Source: Ruminococcus sp. XPD3002 (GTDB lineage Bacteria; Bacillota; Clostridia; Oscillospirales; Ruminococcaceae). Taken from it: a DNA stretch of 64,000 nt. Each line of letters opens with the position of its first letter. The first letter of the stretch is position 1. Of this stretch, positions 36,172-44,390 are shown in pieces. Made by a program: the position numbers and the translations under genes. Under the pieces are notes generated by a model. That model ran no database searches and was not told where the DNA came from. It saw nothing but the letters and a program-made list of their open reading frames with translations. Location: positions 38,367 through 102,366 of the forward strand of contig FPJT01000001.1 in the NCBI GenBank assembly GCA_900119535.1. Direction: 5' to 3'.

Positions 36172-36360
36172 TCAGTTCTGGTGGCGGACTACTCCGTATT
36201 CGTCGTCGAGTCTGTAATAGGGACAGGCGTAGTTGGTTCCCTGAAGGAAACGTGCCATTTCGTCCTCGTCGAGGTTCACCATACAGACATAGCAGTCGTA
36301 ATCATCATCATACACGTAATTTGTACATGTTTCGCAGTTTGTAGCACTTTTTCCGTACAT
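36172..36360 (-). CDS. DUF6472-like small cysteine-rich protein
   Basis: A 62-residue protein with six Cys in three pairs (CETC, CYVC, and ACPYY plus another) and an acidic, Tyr-rich sequence (YDDDYDCYVCMVNLDEDEMARF). It matches the DUF6472 family as I remember it, found widely in Clostridia. The Cys pattern suggests metal binding; no function is known. ATTATCCTCC (reverse of GGAGGATAAT) precedes the ATG. It lies in the ger-to-glk minus-strand series. Confidence 0.75.
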   Translation of the reverse strand: MYGKSATNCETCTNYVYDDDYDCYVCMVNLDEDEMARFLQGTNYACPYYRLDDEYGVVRHQN

Positions 36361-36394
36361 ATTATCCTCCGTTATGTAACCCCGCAGGGGGCAC

Positions 36395-36916
36395 TCAGAT
36401 CACTGTATTTCCGCAGAAGCCTTCATCGGAGACAAGAGGCACATAAGCTTCACCGTCACGGATGAGCGAGGAAAGGACTGTTATTATGTCGCATTTTTCC
36501 GTCAGCTTCTGTTTTTCTGCCTGTTTTACCGAACCTTCAAGCTGTTCGGCTGAGCATTTCCGCAGGTCGGGACTTCCGCAGGCTGTGAGACAATCGGGCG
36601 ATACTTTTAACTCGTTGAACATATGCACGAGGGTTTCGCGGTCATCGCAGTTATCGAGAACTATAAGCTCGGTATAGCCTGTGAAAATCTCATTGCCCAG
36701 TAAGAGCTCCGCATTGCCGAAAGCATCGTCTATATCGTATCCGCAGGCGGATATGCTTTCTTCATTGCCGAAGAACTCCATAGTCAGGCAGACTTTTTTA
36801 CTGCCGTTTACGGTCAGGGCTCTCAGGTAGCTTTTATCGTTTACCTTTCCCGAGCTTTCGCAGCCTGTAAGCGTAAAGGCAGTCAACATTACTATTATAC
36901 CACGTTTTATCTTCAT
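36395..36916 (-). CDS. Short GerC-like germinant-receptor lipoprotein (N-terminal domain only)
   Basis: A 173-residue lipoprotein (lipobox AFTLTGCES). It resembles the first domain of the Ger(x)C family: early strand KSYLRALTVNG, then the LGN-type ELLLGNEIFTGYTELIVLDN helix-strand region, and CLTAC. Typical GerC proteins are 350-400 residues; here the second and third domains are missing and no continuation exists in the 36.1-36.4 kb region. It follows gerA and gerB after a gap that holds a multi-hairpin repeat. A reduced receptor subunit or a relic are both possible. Confidence 0.6.
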   Translation of the reverse strand: MKIKRGIIVMLTAFTLTGCESSGKVNDKSYLRALTVNGSKKVCLTMEFFGNEESISACGYDIDDAFGNAELLLGNEIFTGYTELIVLDNCDDRETLVHMFNELKVSPDCLTACGSPDLRKCSAEQLEGSVKQAEKQKLTEKCDIITVLSSLIRDGEAYVPLVSDEGFCGNTVI

Positions 36917-37011
36917 ATTTCAATCCTTTTTTTCTGAATGGGGCAGGGCATTTATATCATTACAGGTCGAGATGAGAACTGACGATATAAAATTAATTAA
37001 GAAACGAATAA

Positions 37012-37245
37012 GCGGGGTGCAGGGTTACTCCCTGTTGTACAGGGAGATGTCAGCGAAGCTGACAGAGGGTACGGGCGACCGTTGGGAGCAGCTCGCTTCC
37101 TGCCGGAGTCCAGAGGCAGAGCCTTTGGTGGGGTGTGGGGCAAAGCCCCGCGAACCGAAGGCGCTCTGCAATGGGTGAATCTCAAAACAGTCCGGTGGAC
37201 TGTTTTGGGAGAGGGAACGCTCTGCAAGAGAGAGCGTTCCCTTTT
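37012..37245. repeat. Multi-hairpin repeat, copy 1, with a nested insertion
   Basis: The first copy of an interspersed element that also occurs at 49296-49465. Shared hairpins include GAGCAGCTCGC, CCAGAGGCAGAGCCTTTGG, GGGGCAAAGCCCC, CAAAACAGTCCGGTGGACTG and GAACGCTCTGCAAGAGAGAG. Copy 1 carries an extra segment (about 37025-37085) with the CTGTCAGC/GCTGACAG hairpin that belongs to the palindromic cassettes, absent from copy 2. It lies between gerC and gerB. The rest of 36917-37299 is AT-rich leader and shows no gene. Confidence 0.8.
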
Positions 37246-37299
37246 AACAGCTAAAGAACAATTATCCTGCGGACTGTGTTCGGTTCAAATTAAATGCCC

Positions 37300-38304
37300 T
37301 TATCTTTGTGTACGGCAGGAACTTTTGCGGAAAATGTGTGCTGTGGGGATAACAAGAAGTATCAGCAGTGATGCGGCGGCTGTAAACATCACAGGGATGC
37401 GGTAAGCTGTAACTGCGGCGGCAGTCATCAGGACGGAGACAGTCAGGTGTCGGTACTTTTTAAAAACAGGGAAGATACTGCACAGCAGTTCCCCTCCGAG
37501 TACAGTGTGGAGGGAAAGTGCAAATACCGCAAAGCATGAGAATACTATCAGGAACAGGGCATCTGTACGCTGTGAAGAGAAAGGCTGAATCAGCCGTGCG
37601 GCGGTCAGTACGGGGAAATCCGATATATCCATTATCCCTCCTGCCGCAAGGAGCGAAGCGGCAATTACTGCAAGTGAGAGGACGAGTCTTCCCGTAAAGT
37701 AAGCTGCCGTATTCCGCAGAGGTCTACCCCTGACGCATGATATCATCAGCGTGAAACAGCCTGTTTCTCCGCTTAGTGCAAGTCCACGGGCGGTCTCACC
37801 GAGAAAGGTGCCGTTGCTGTGTGAAAGCGTTATACTGTTGAGTGGATGTCCGAGAAGAGCTATTATAAGCATAACTGCGATGCATACTGCACCTGCGGCG
37901 GCAGTTATTACAGCTGAACGTGCAAGAGCCTTGTATCCGAGAAAGGCGATATATATGCATACTGCGGCGATTAGTGCAGCTATGAGGAGCTTTCCCGTGA
38001 TACCACGGCTTTCGTATGGGATGTATACTGCCGATGAGGTTTCCCATAATGTACCGAACAGCAGTCCGCCCCTTACTATTATATATATAAGGAGAACTGC
38101 TTTTACAGGTGCGCCGAAGCTGTCGGTACCGATGCCCCTGCCGCACAGCCTTACAAGGGGCAGTGCAAAAACCAGCTGTATAAGTGTACCCAGAAGGAAA
38201 GCGGCGGCAGTTTTAAGGGAGATACTGCCGCGTATGCAGATAAGCGAGAAAGCATCGTTTATCAGGAGCAGAGAGAGGAATTGTCCCCTTGAAAGTCTAT
38301 TCAT
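37300..38304 (-). CDS. GerB-like spore germination membrane protein
   Basis: A 334-residue protein with about ten hydrophobic segments, of the GerAB/endospore germination permease family (APC fold). The N-terminus NRLSRGQFLSLLLINDAFSL and late motifs such as GGIMDISDFPVLTAAR fit. It would form a germinant receptor with GerA and GerC. The start at 38304 follows GGAGG and overlaps the gerA end by 8 bases, so gerA and gerB are coupled. The downstream gap to gerC holds the multi-hairpin repeat. Confidence 0.8.
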   Translation of the reverse strand: MNRLSRGQFLSLLLINDAFSLICIRGSISLKTAAAFLLGTLIQLVFALPLVRLCGRGIGTDSFGAPVKAVLLIYIIVRGGLLFGTLWETSSAVYIPYESRGITGKLLIAALIAAVCIYIAFLGYKALARSAVITAAAGAVCIAVMLIIALLGHPLNSITLSHSNGTFLGETARGLALSGETGCFTLMISCVRGRPLRNTAAYFTGRLVLSLAVIAASLLAAGGIMDISDFPVLTAARLIQPFSSQRTDALFLIVFSCFAVFALSLHTVLGGELLCSIFPVFKKYRHLTVSVLMTAAAVTAYRIPVMFTAAASLLILLVIPTAHIFRKSSCRTQR

Positions 38305-39736
38305 GGTAATCCTCCACTGTGAATCCACGGGACTGCATCCGCCTTATGCCTGCACGGAAAGCTGTATCCTCCATTCCCGAGGACGAAAAGGGCGACAGCG
38401 GCGCTGTGAAAGGGAATCTGTAGGTCTCTGTGGCGCAAATGTTTGCGAGTACGGCGCAGGCTGCGAGACTTATACCGAAGAGTCCGAGAAAAGCTCCCGA
38501 GACGAGAAATGCAAGGCGGAGTACGGTTATCTGCGGAGACAGGTCGGGGACCACAAGTCCGCTCAGTACCGAAAGTGCGGCAACGGTCAGCAGGGGAGTG
38601 CTTACAAGTCCCGATTTTACGGCGGCGTCACCTATTATGAGTCCGCTTATTATCCCCACTGCACCGCCTGCGGGCTTCGGCATCCTTATGCCTGCCTCAC
38701 GTATCATCTCGTACATTATCAGCACGAAAAAGGCTTCTGTGACTACGGAGAGAGGTGCTTCCTTTTCCGCATCTGCAAGGAGCGTGAGAAGGGTACTGTT
38801 CAGCAGTTCGGGGTGATACATGATTATGGCAAGATATACGGCAGGAAGGAGTACCGCAGTAAGGAATGAAGCGTATTTCAGCCAGCGGATGAAAACGGCG
38901 TAGTAAGGCTTGTAAGCGTAGTCGTCAACAGTCTGGAAGCTCTCGCAGAAAAGTCGGGGAACTGTTATTGCGTAAGGGACTCCGTCCACAAGTAGTCCTG
39001 CACGTCCCTCAATGAGCCGTGAGCATAGTACGTCGGGACGCTCTGTAGTGCCTGTGGAGCTGAAAAGCTCGCCCCTGTCCCTTTGCAGGAAGGGACGGAT
39101 GTAGCCTGTGGTCAGTACCGCTTCGGTATCGAGTTCATCAAGGGAACGGCGGATGTCCCTCATAAGCTGTGGGGGGACTCTGTCCTTCATGTAGCAAAGA
39201 CAGATGTCCGTACTGCTCTTACTGCCCTTTGTGATAAGCTCCATTACCAGTTCGGGGGACTTCATCCGCCTTCTGAGCATGGACATGTTCACACGTACTG
39301 TCTCCGTGAAACCCTCATGGCTTCCCATGATATTGCTTTCGCCTGAAGGCTCCTGTATTCCCCGTGAGGGGTAGCCCTGTATGCCGAAACCCAGTGCCGT
39401 TTCCGAACCCTCTGCGATTAGTACGGCGAATCCCGAGTATACAAGGCGGAACAGTGTGTCATAGTCTCTTGCTTCGGGACGGTCCGTTGAGAGGAGCAGA
39501 TAGCTGTTTATATGGTGGAAAAGCTCCGACGGGGAGGACTTCCGTTCAATGTCCGTTATGGGAGAAAGTACCATTTCCGCAAGCGTCTGTGAGGATATCA
39601 TCCCTTCACAGCATATCAGCGCACAGGGGATGCCTCCTGCGGTGAATTCGTTTATCAGTATGTCCGATGAACCGCCTGAGATGCGGCGTATCGTGTTTAT
39701 GTTTTCTTTCAGATCGGTTAAAAGACTCTTTTCCAT
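38297..39736 (-). CDS. GerA-type spore germination protein
   Basis: A 479-residue protein of full family length. It has the N-terminal soluble domain (DILINEFTAGGIPCALICCEGM) and a C-terminal membrane half with the family phrase VFMR-like RLIEGRAGLLVDGVPYAITVPRLF, GAVGIISGLIIGDAAVKSGLVS and FLVSGAFLGLFG. It is the A subunit of a germinant receptor in the spore inner membrane. GAGGTGA precedes the ATG. Together with gerB and the short gerC it implies an ancestor, and perhaps the present organism, that makes spores. Confidence 0.9.
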   Translation of the reverse strand: MEKSLLTDLKENINTIRRISGGSSDILINEFTAGGIPCALICCEGMISSQTLAEMVLSPITDIERKSSPSELFHHINSYLLLSTDRPEARDYDTLFRLVYSGFAVLIAEGSETALGFGIQGYPSRGIQEPSGESNIMGSHEGFTETVRVNMSMLRRRMKSPELVMELITKGSKSSTDICLCYMKDRVPPQLMRDIRRSLDELDTEAVLTTGYIRPFLQRDRGELFSSTGTTERPDVLCSRLIEGRAGLLVDGVPYAITVPRLFCESFQTVDDYAYKPYYAVFIRWLKYASFLTAVLLPAVYLAIIMYHPELLNSTLLTLLADAEKEAPLSVVTEAFFVLIMYEMIREAGIRMPKPAGGAVGIISGLIIGDAAVKSGLVSTPLLTVAALSVLSGLVVPDLSPQITVLRLAFLVSGAFLGLFGISLAACAVLANICATETYRFPFTAPLSPFSSSGMEDTAFRAGIRRMQSRGFTVEDYHE

Positions 39737-39829
39737 TTACTCACCTCGCTAATATTATGTGCAGAATTGAGTTTTTCATTCAGAAAGCAGTTATCAGAAC
39801 CAAGAGCTCAGAGCGCAGAAAGTAGTAGG

Positions 39830-40260
39830 GAACGCCGCACTTTACACGTGCCCTTCCCCTCTGTCAGCTTCGCTGACATCTCCTAACAGGAGCGATGACC
39901 CTCTGTCAGCTTTGCTGACATCTCCCTACACTGTAGGGAGTTACCCCACACTGTGGGGAGTCACCCGGCGTTCCGTTGGCACACGTACATCCACCTGTAA
40001 CCTTGATATTGTAGGGACGACCATTGGTCGTCCGCATAATTCAATACATACGGTCAAATGCAACGGACCGCCAAAGGCGGCCCCTACACGGTATCATGTT
40101 TGCATGTGGATGTACGTGTATTAAAGGACGGCCAATGGCCGTCCCTACAATGTTCTATTCATATTATTAGGGTTACCAACGGGCGCACGGAATGCGCCCC
40201 TACAATTGTTTTACCATAATTATATTGTTATCTGCGGAACGCCGAGGAGGCGTTCCCTAC
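39830..40260. repeat. Palindromic cassette array (block 3)
   Basis: Stem words seen: CTGTCAGCTTCGCTGACAT and the CTGTCAGCTTTGCTGACAT variant, GACGACCATTGGTCGTC, GGACCGCCAAAGGCGGCC, GGACGGCCAATGGCCGTCC, GGGCGCACGGAATGCGCCC and GGAACGCCGAGGAGGCGTTCC, each with TGTAGGG or CCCTACA borders and the TGTAACC linkers of block 1. Noncoding; ends close to the ispD promoter. Confidence 0.85.
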
Positions 40261-40306
40261 AAATCAAATATGAACAAATCATGAACATCCTGTCCATTCT
40301 TACAGT
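40250..40306 (-). repeat. Inverted, diverged copy of the ~55-bp module from block 2
   Basis: CCCTACAAATCAAATATGAAC followed by the sequence up to CTTACAG is the reverse complement, with substitutions, of the module in 10929-11037 (CTGTAAAGATGAGCAGGACG to TTTGATTTGTAGGG). It ends about 10 bases before the TTGACA of the ispD promoter, so this module sits directly upstream of a real promoter. Confidence 0.6.
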
Positions 40307-40314
40307 GTAGACAG

Positions 40315-40343
40315 TTGACATAAAATGCCGAACATATTATAAT
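40315..40343 (+). promoter_or_regulatory. Promoter of ispD-ispF
   Basis: TTGACA at 40315-40320 and TATAAT at 40338-40343 with 17-base spacing. It starts a leader of about 60 bases before the ispD ATG. Confidence 0.85.
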
Positions 40344-40409
40344 ATATATGCAGGGGATCATCTGCGGAAAAAAACGGTCTCACTCATCAGGGGACGGAAA
40401 TGAGGAAAT

Positions 40410-41099
40410 ATGAATACATCGGCTGTTATCGTATGTGCAGGAAGTTCTTCAAGAATGGGCGGAGTAAACAAGATTCTCCTTCCGCTGGGTGACAGACTGG
40501 TAATCGGCGTTACCATGCAGGCTTTCCAGAACTGCGAAAGCATAGGGGAGATAGTGATAGTTGCCCGTGAGAGCGACATACCTGTCATAAAAGCTGAGGC
40601 AGAAGCCGCAGGCATCACCAAGCTTGCTTCCTGTACCACAGGCGGAGCTACAAGACAGGAAAGCGTTATCAACGGTATACGCTGCATCTCAAAGGATGCT
40701 GAGCTCGTAGCTATCCACGACGGCGCACGTCCGCTGGTAAAGACCGAACATATAGAGCAGGTAATAAAAGATGCATCAGTGTTCGGCGGCGCTACTCTCG
40801 GAGTTCCCGTCAAGGACACTATCAAGACAGTGGACGACGGACTTATTGTTGATACTCCTCCGAGAAGCTCACTGTATATAACTCAGACTCCGCAGATATT
40901 CAGACGTTCGCTTTACTTCGAGGGCATAGACTTCGCCCTTGAACACAGACTCGATTTCACCGACGACTGCCAGCTCGTTGAAGCGATAGGCGGCAAGGTG
41001 TATATGACAAAGGGAGATTATACCAATATCAAGATAACAACTCCCGAGGATATAAGACTTGCGGAAACACTTCTCGCAATGGAGAAAGAAAAGAGGTAA
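40410..41099 (+). CDS. ispD: 2-C-methyl-D-erythritol 4-phosphate cytidylyltransferase
   Basis: A 229-residue enzyme of the non-mevalonate isoprenoid pathway that makes CDP-methylerythritol. Motifs: [18 protein letters not shown] (nucleotide binding), [27 protein letters not shown] and the Lys/Arg residues of GVPVKDTIK. It has AGGAAATATG near the start. It lies 2 bases before ispF; the two act in adjacent steps. Confidence 0.95.
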   Translation: MNTSAVIVCAGSSSRMGGVNKILLPLGDRLVIGVTMQAFQNCESIGEIVIVARESDIPVIKAEAEAAGITKLASCTTGGATRQESVINGIRCISKDAELVAIHDGARPLVKTEHIEQVIKDASVFGGATLGVPVKDTIKTVDDGLIVDTPPRSSLYITQTPQIFRRSLYFEGIDFALEHRLDFTDDCQLVEAIGGKVYMTKGDYTNIKITTPEDIRLAETLLAMEKEKR

Positions 41100-41101
41100 A
41101 T

Positions 41102-41584
41102 ATGTTCAGAATTGGTCACGGTTACGATGTACACAAGCTTACCGAGGGCAGAAAGCTCATTCTCGGCGGTGTTGAAGTTCCTCACACTGTGGGACTTCTC
41201 GGACATTCCGATGCGGATGTTCTCGCACACGCCATAATGGACGCAATGCTCGGCGCTCTTGCACTGGGTGATATAGGGCATCTGTTCCCCGATACAGACG
41301 AGCGCTTCAAGGGTGCGGACAGTATGAAGCTCATGGCGGAAGTTGTGAGGGTTTGCGGAGAGAATGGCTATGCTATCGGAAATATAGATGCTACAGTTAT
41401 CGCTCAGGCTCCCAAGCTTGCACCTTTTATACAGCAGATGAGGGAGAATATAGCAAGGGTATGCGGATGCGACGTTTCACAGATAAGCGTTAAGGCAACA
41501 ACAGAGGAGCATCTCGGCTTCACAGGTGAAAAGCTGGGAATGTCCGCCCATGCAGTCGCACTCATGGTCAAGAGCAGTCAGTGA
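41102..41584 (+). CDS. ispF: 2-C-methyl-D-erythritol 2,4-cyclodiphosphate synthase
   Basis: A 160-residue enzyme. Zinc ligands Asp8 and His10 in YDVHKL and His42 are present; [18 protein letters not shown] and [12 protein letters not shown] are the family signatures, and the hydrophobic-site Lys/Thr appear in [12 protein letters not shown]. It cyclises the phosphorylated CDP-methylerythritol. It is co-transcribed with ispD. Confidence 0.95.
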   Translation: MFRIGHGYDVHKLTEGRKLILGGVEVPHTVGLLGHSDADVLAHAIMDAMLGALALGDIGHLFPDTDERFKGADSMKLMAEVVRVCGENGYAIGNIDATVIAQAPKLAPFIQQMRENIARVCGCDVSQISVKATTEEHLGFTGEKLGMSAHAVALMVKSSQ

Positions 41585-41617
41585 GCAGAAAGTAGAAAGC
41601 AGTTATTAGAAATCAGA

Positions 41618-41998
41618 AAGCAGTGTAGGGGCGCATTCCGTGCGCCCGTGATATCCCCGATAAATATGAATAGAACATTGTAGGGACGGCCATTGGCCGT
41701 CCGTTTTCATCCATATTTGCATTATACATGCGGACGACCAATGGTCGTCCCTACAGGGTATCAGGGTTGCAGGTGATTGTACGAATTCCCACATTCAAAT
41801 CCGTCCCCGACATGGGACACATTAATTCCGCATTCCGAATTCCGAATTAAAACGGGCGCACGGAATGTGCCCCTACATGGTATCAGGGTTGCATGTGGTT
41901 TTACGTGTAATGACGGGCGCACGGAATGCGCCCCTACACTACTTTCTACTTTCTGATTTCTGAAAACTAAAGGGGCGATGTAGGCATCGCCCCCTTTC
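41618..41998. repeat. Palindromic cassette array (block 4)
   Basis: At least six cassettes with TGTAGGG/CCCTACA borders, including GGGGCGCATTCCGTGCGCCC, GGACGGCCATTGGCCGTCC, GGACGACCAATGGTCGTCC and GGGGCGATGTAGGCATCGCC. The last is the same sequence with the same TTTCTGAAAACTAAA flank as at 11480-11512. No gene; the remainder of 41585-42118 is AT-rich. Confidence 0.85.
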
Positions 41999-42119
41999 TG
42001 ATGATCGATAATTTAAGTTCAATTTAAGCGACATTTTACTTGTTTAAACAAATCCTGACCTGACGTTTTGTCAATGAGGACGAAATTCTGTTTTTCATGA
42101 ATATTTCGCTGTTTTATTC

Positions 42120-42148
42120 TTGAAAAGTTCATAATTCGGAGGTATAAT
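42120..42148 (+). promoter_or_regulatory. Promoter of the GH26 mannanase gene
   Basis: TTGAAA at 42120-42125 and TATAAT at 42143-42148, 17-base spacing. It precedes the AAAGGAGG site and the ATG at 42219 by about 70 bases. Confidence 0.75.
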
Positions 42149-42218
42149 TAAAGTGAAGTAATAGAAATATTACAGATAGAAGAAAACATGGTAAATATTA
42201 CAAAGGAGGATAATTAAT

Positions 42219-44135
42219 ATGAACAGTAAACTTAAAAGAAGCGTTTCTGCAGCTGCGGCTTCAGTCCTTGCAGCAGTTTCTATGACGGCTGCTGTACCTG
42301 CTGCAACAGTCAATGCTGCCGATACTTCTTTCCCTTACACGATAGAGGGTGAAGATATGGAAGGTGCAGAGCTCTGGGAGAAGATCTACGAGAACGAACT
42401 CCCCGGTTATTCGGGAAAAGGCTTCGCTTACCTCACAGGCGGAGAGCTTTCTTTCACCGTAACTGTCCCCGAGGACGGTATGTATACAGTATCAGCAAGG
42501 GCGGCTCAGATACTGAACGAAGAAGGACGTTTCCAGACTATGGCGGTCAACGGAAGTGAATTCTCCAAGACCATACCCTATACAAAGGAGTGGAAGGACT
42601 TTGAATTCGGTGTTGTACGTCTCAACAAGGGCGAAAATACCATTTCTTTCCTTAATAAGTACGGATACATGGCTATCGATTCAGTAACCGTAAAGGTCGC
42701 TGAACCCCATGATTACTCCAAGGCTACCGATGTATGCGTTGATCCGAAGGCTACTGCCGAGACTCAGGCTCTTATGAAGTACCTCAAGAGCGTTTACGGA
42801 AAGCACGTTATCGCAGGTCAGCAGGAGATATACGGCGGCGGTCACAAAAATAACTACGAGTGGGAGAATGAGTATATCCAGGATCTTACAGGCAAGCTTC
42901 CTGCTATCCGTGCCCTCGATTTCATGAACTATAACCCACTTTACGGCTGGGACGACAATACCACAGAACGTGCTATTGCATGGGTTAAGGAGAAAAACGG
43001 AATCATTTCCGCTTCATGGCATATCAATGTGCCTATCGATTTTGAAGGCTACGAACTGGGCGACGAAGTGGACTGGCAGAAGTGTACATACAAGAACTAT
43101 CAGGCTTCAAACAGCACTTTCAATACAGCAAACGTACTCAAAGAGGGTACCAAGGAGAGAGCTTATTTTGATGAGGCTATGAAGATGCTTGCTGAACAGC
43201 TTAAGCGCCTTCAGGATGAGAATGTGCCGATAATCTTCCGTCCTCTCCACGAGGCTCAGGGTAATGACGGACTCTACGGTGACGGTACCGCATGGTTCTG
43301 GTGGGGCGACAGAGGTCCCGAGGTATATAAGGGACTCTGGAAGCTGCTTTACACCACACTCACCGAGAAGTATGAGCTCCACAACATAATCTGGGAGTTC
43401 AACAGCTACGACTATGAGACTTCTCCGCTGTGGTATCCCGGAGACGAGTATGTTGATATAGTTGCATACGATAAGTACAACGTTGAATATAACCGCGGCG
43501 ACGGCAAGACAAGCGGTCCTAACCTGCTTGCTATCCCTGCAAAGTTTGATTACCTCTTCAATCTCACAAACGGTAAGAAAATGGTATCAATGTCCGAAAA
43601 CGACACTATCCCTGCTGTTGACAACATGATAGTTGAGGACGCTTACTGGCTTTACGTCTGCCCGTGGTATGACGGCGGCGAGGACGGCGGAACTGCTTTC
43701 CTCAGCGAGAAGTATCAGGACCTTGACGAGTTCAAGAAGTTCTATCAGAGCGACCTTGCAATAACTCTTGATGAGCTTCCCGAGGACCTCTACAAGGGCG
43801 GTTCAGCAACTCCTGCACCTGCAACTACAGCTCCTGCAACAAAGCCTGCCGAGACCAAGCCGGCTGTAACTACTGCTACGGCTGTCAGTAGCACTACTGC
43901 TCCTGCTGACGGTGATATACGTTACGGTGACGCGAACCTCGACAAAGATGTAACTCTTGCAGATGCGCTTCTGATACTCCAGTATGTTGCTAACTCGAAG
44001 AAATACCCAATAGAACCGCAGGGAATCATCAATGCCGACTGCTTCAACAGCGGCGACGGTGTAACTGCAAAGGACGCCCTTTCAATACAGCGCCTTGATG
44101 CAAAGGTGATAAGCTCACTTCCCGAAAAGGCATAA
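42219..44135 (+). CDS. Cellulosomal GH26 beta-mannanase with CBM35-like domain and dockerin
   Basis: A secreted 638-residue enzyme that hydrolyses beta-1,4-mannans in hemicellulose. Signal peptide (1 to about 34); CBM35-like binding module (about 38-162; GEDMEGAELW, GKGFAYLTGGELSFTVTVPE); GH26 catalytic domain (about 175-525) with the acid/base Glu345 in FRPLHEAQGN and the nucleophile Glu460 in VSMSENDTIP; Pro/Thr linker (about 529-562); and a dockerin (about 569-632; GDANLDKDVTLADALLILQY and GDGVTAKDALSIQ). It would be plugged into a scaffoldin. Promoter at 42120-42148 and AAAGGAGG before the ATG support this start. Confidence 0.95.
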   Translation: MNSKLKRSVSAAAASVLAAVSMTAAVPAATVNAADTSFPYTIEGEDMEGAELWEKIYENELPGYSGKGFAYLTGGELSFTVTVPEDGMYTVSARAAQILNEEGRFQTMAVNGSEFSKTIPYTKEWKDFEFGVVRLNKGENTISFLNKYGYMAIDSVTVKVAEPHDYSKATDVCVDPKATAETQALMKYLKSVYGKHVIAGQQEIYGGGHKNNYEWENEYIQDLTGKLPAIRALDFMNYNPLYGWDDNTTERAIAWVKEKNGIISASWHINVPIDFEGYELGDEVDWQKCTYKNYQASNSTFNTANVLKEGTKERAYFDEAMKMLAEQLKRLQDENVPIIFRPLHEAQGNDGLYGDGTAWFWWGDRGPEVYKGLWKLLYTTLTEKYELHNIIWEFNSYDYETSPLWYPGDEYVDIVAYDKYNVEYNRGDGKTSGPNLLAIPAKFDYLFNLTNGKKMVSMSENDTIPAVDNMIVEDAYWLYVCPWYDGGEDGGTAFLSEKYQDLDEFKKFYQSDLAITLDELPEDLYKGGSATPAPATTAPATKPAETKPAVTTATAVSSTTAPADGDIRYGDANLDKDVTLADALLILQYVANSKKYPIEPQGIINADCFNSGDGVTAKDALSIQRLDAKVISSLPEKA

Positions 44136-44177
44136 ACAATACTCTTAAAGCTGTATAGAATAATTTACGTGTGTTAT

Positions 44178-44374
44178 TGAGGAGAACCATTCTGAATATG
44201 GTTTTCCTCAATTTCTTTTTAAAGCCTTAACTTTAAATTTTAAGCCTGACATGACACTCCTGTAAAACTACTGTTTTAGTGATACTGTGAGTGAGTGCCA
44301 TGTCAGGCTTAAAATTTGGGGCATAAAGTCTTTGAAAGGGGGGAAACCTTTCCTCAGAAAGGTTTCCCCCGATA
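44178..44374 (-). repeat. Structured intergenic element, copy B (inverted)
   Basis: The counterpart of the element at 4449-4649, in opposite orientation. Outer stem CCTTTCTGAGGAAAGG (as reverse complement CCTTTCCTCAGAAAGG at 44347-44362) is conserved; the central stem has 24-base arms at 44235-44258 and 44294-44317 with one mismatch; a third stem (GAGGAGAACC/GGTTTTCCTC, 44179-44209) is followed by ATTTCTTTTT on the plus strand and probably terminates the mannanase transcript. Only the skeleton, not the stem sequences, matches copy A. Confidence 0.75.
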
Positions 44375-44390
44375 ATACATGTAAAGTTGT

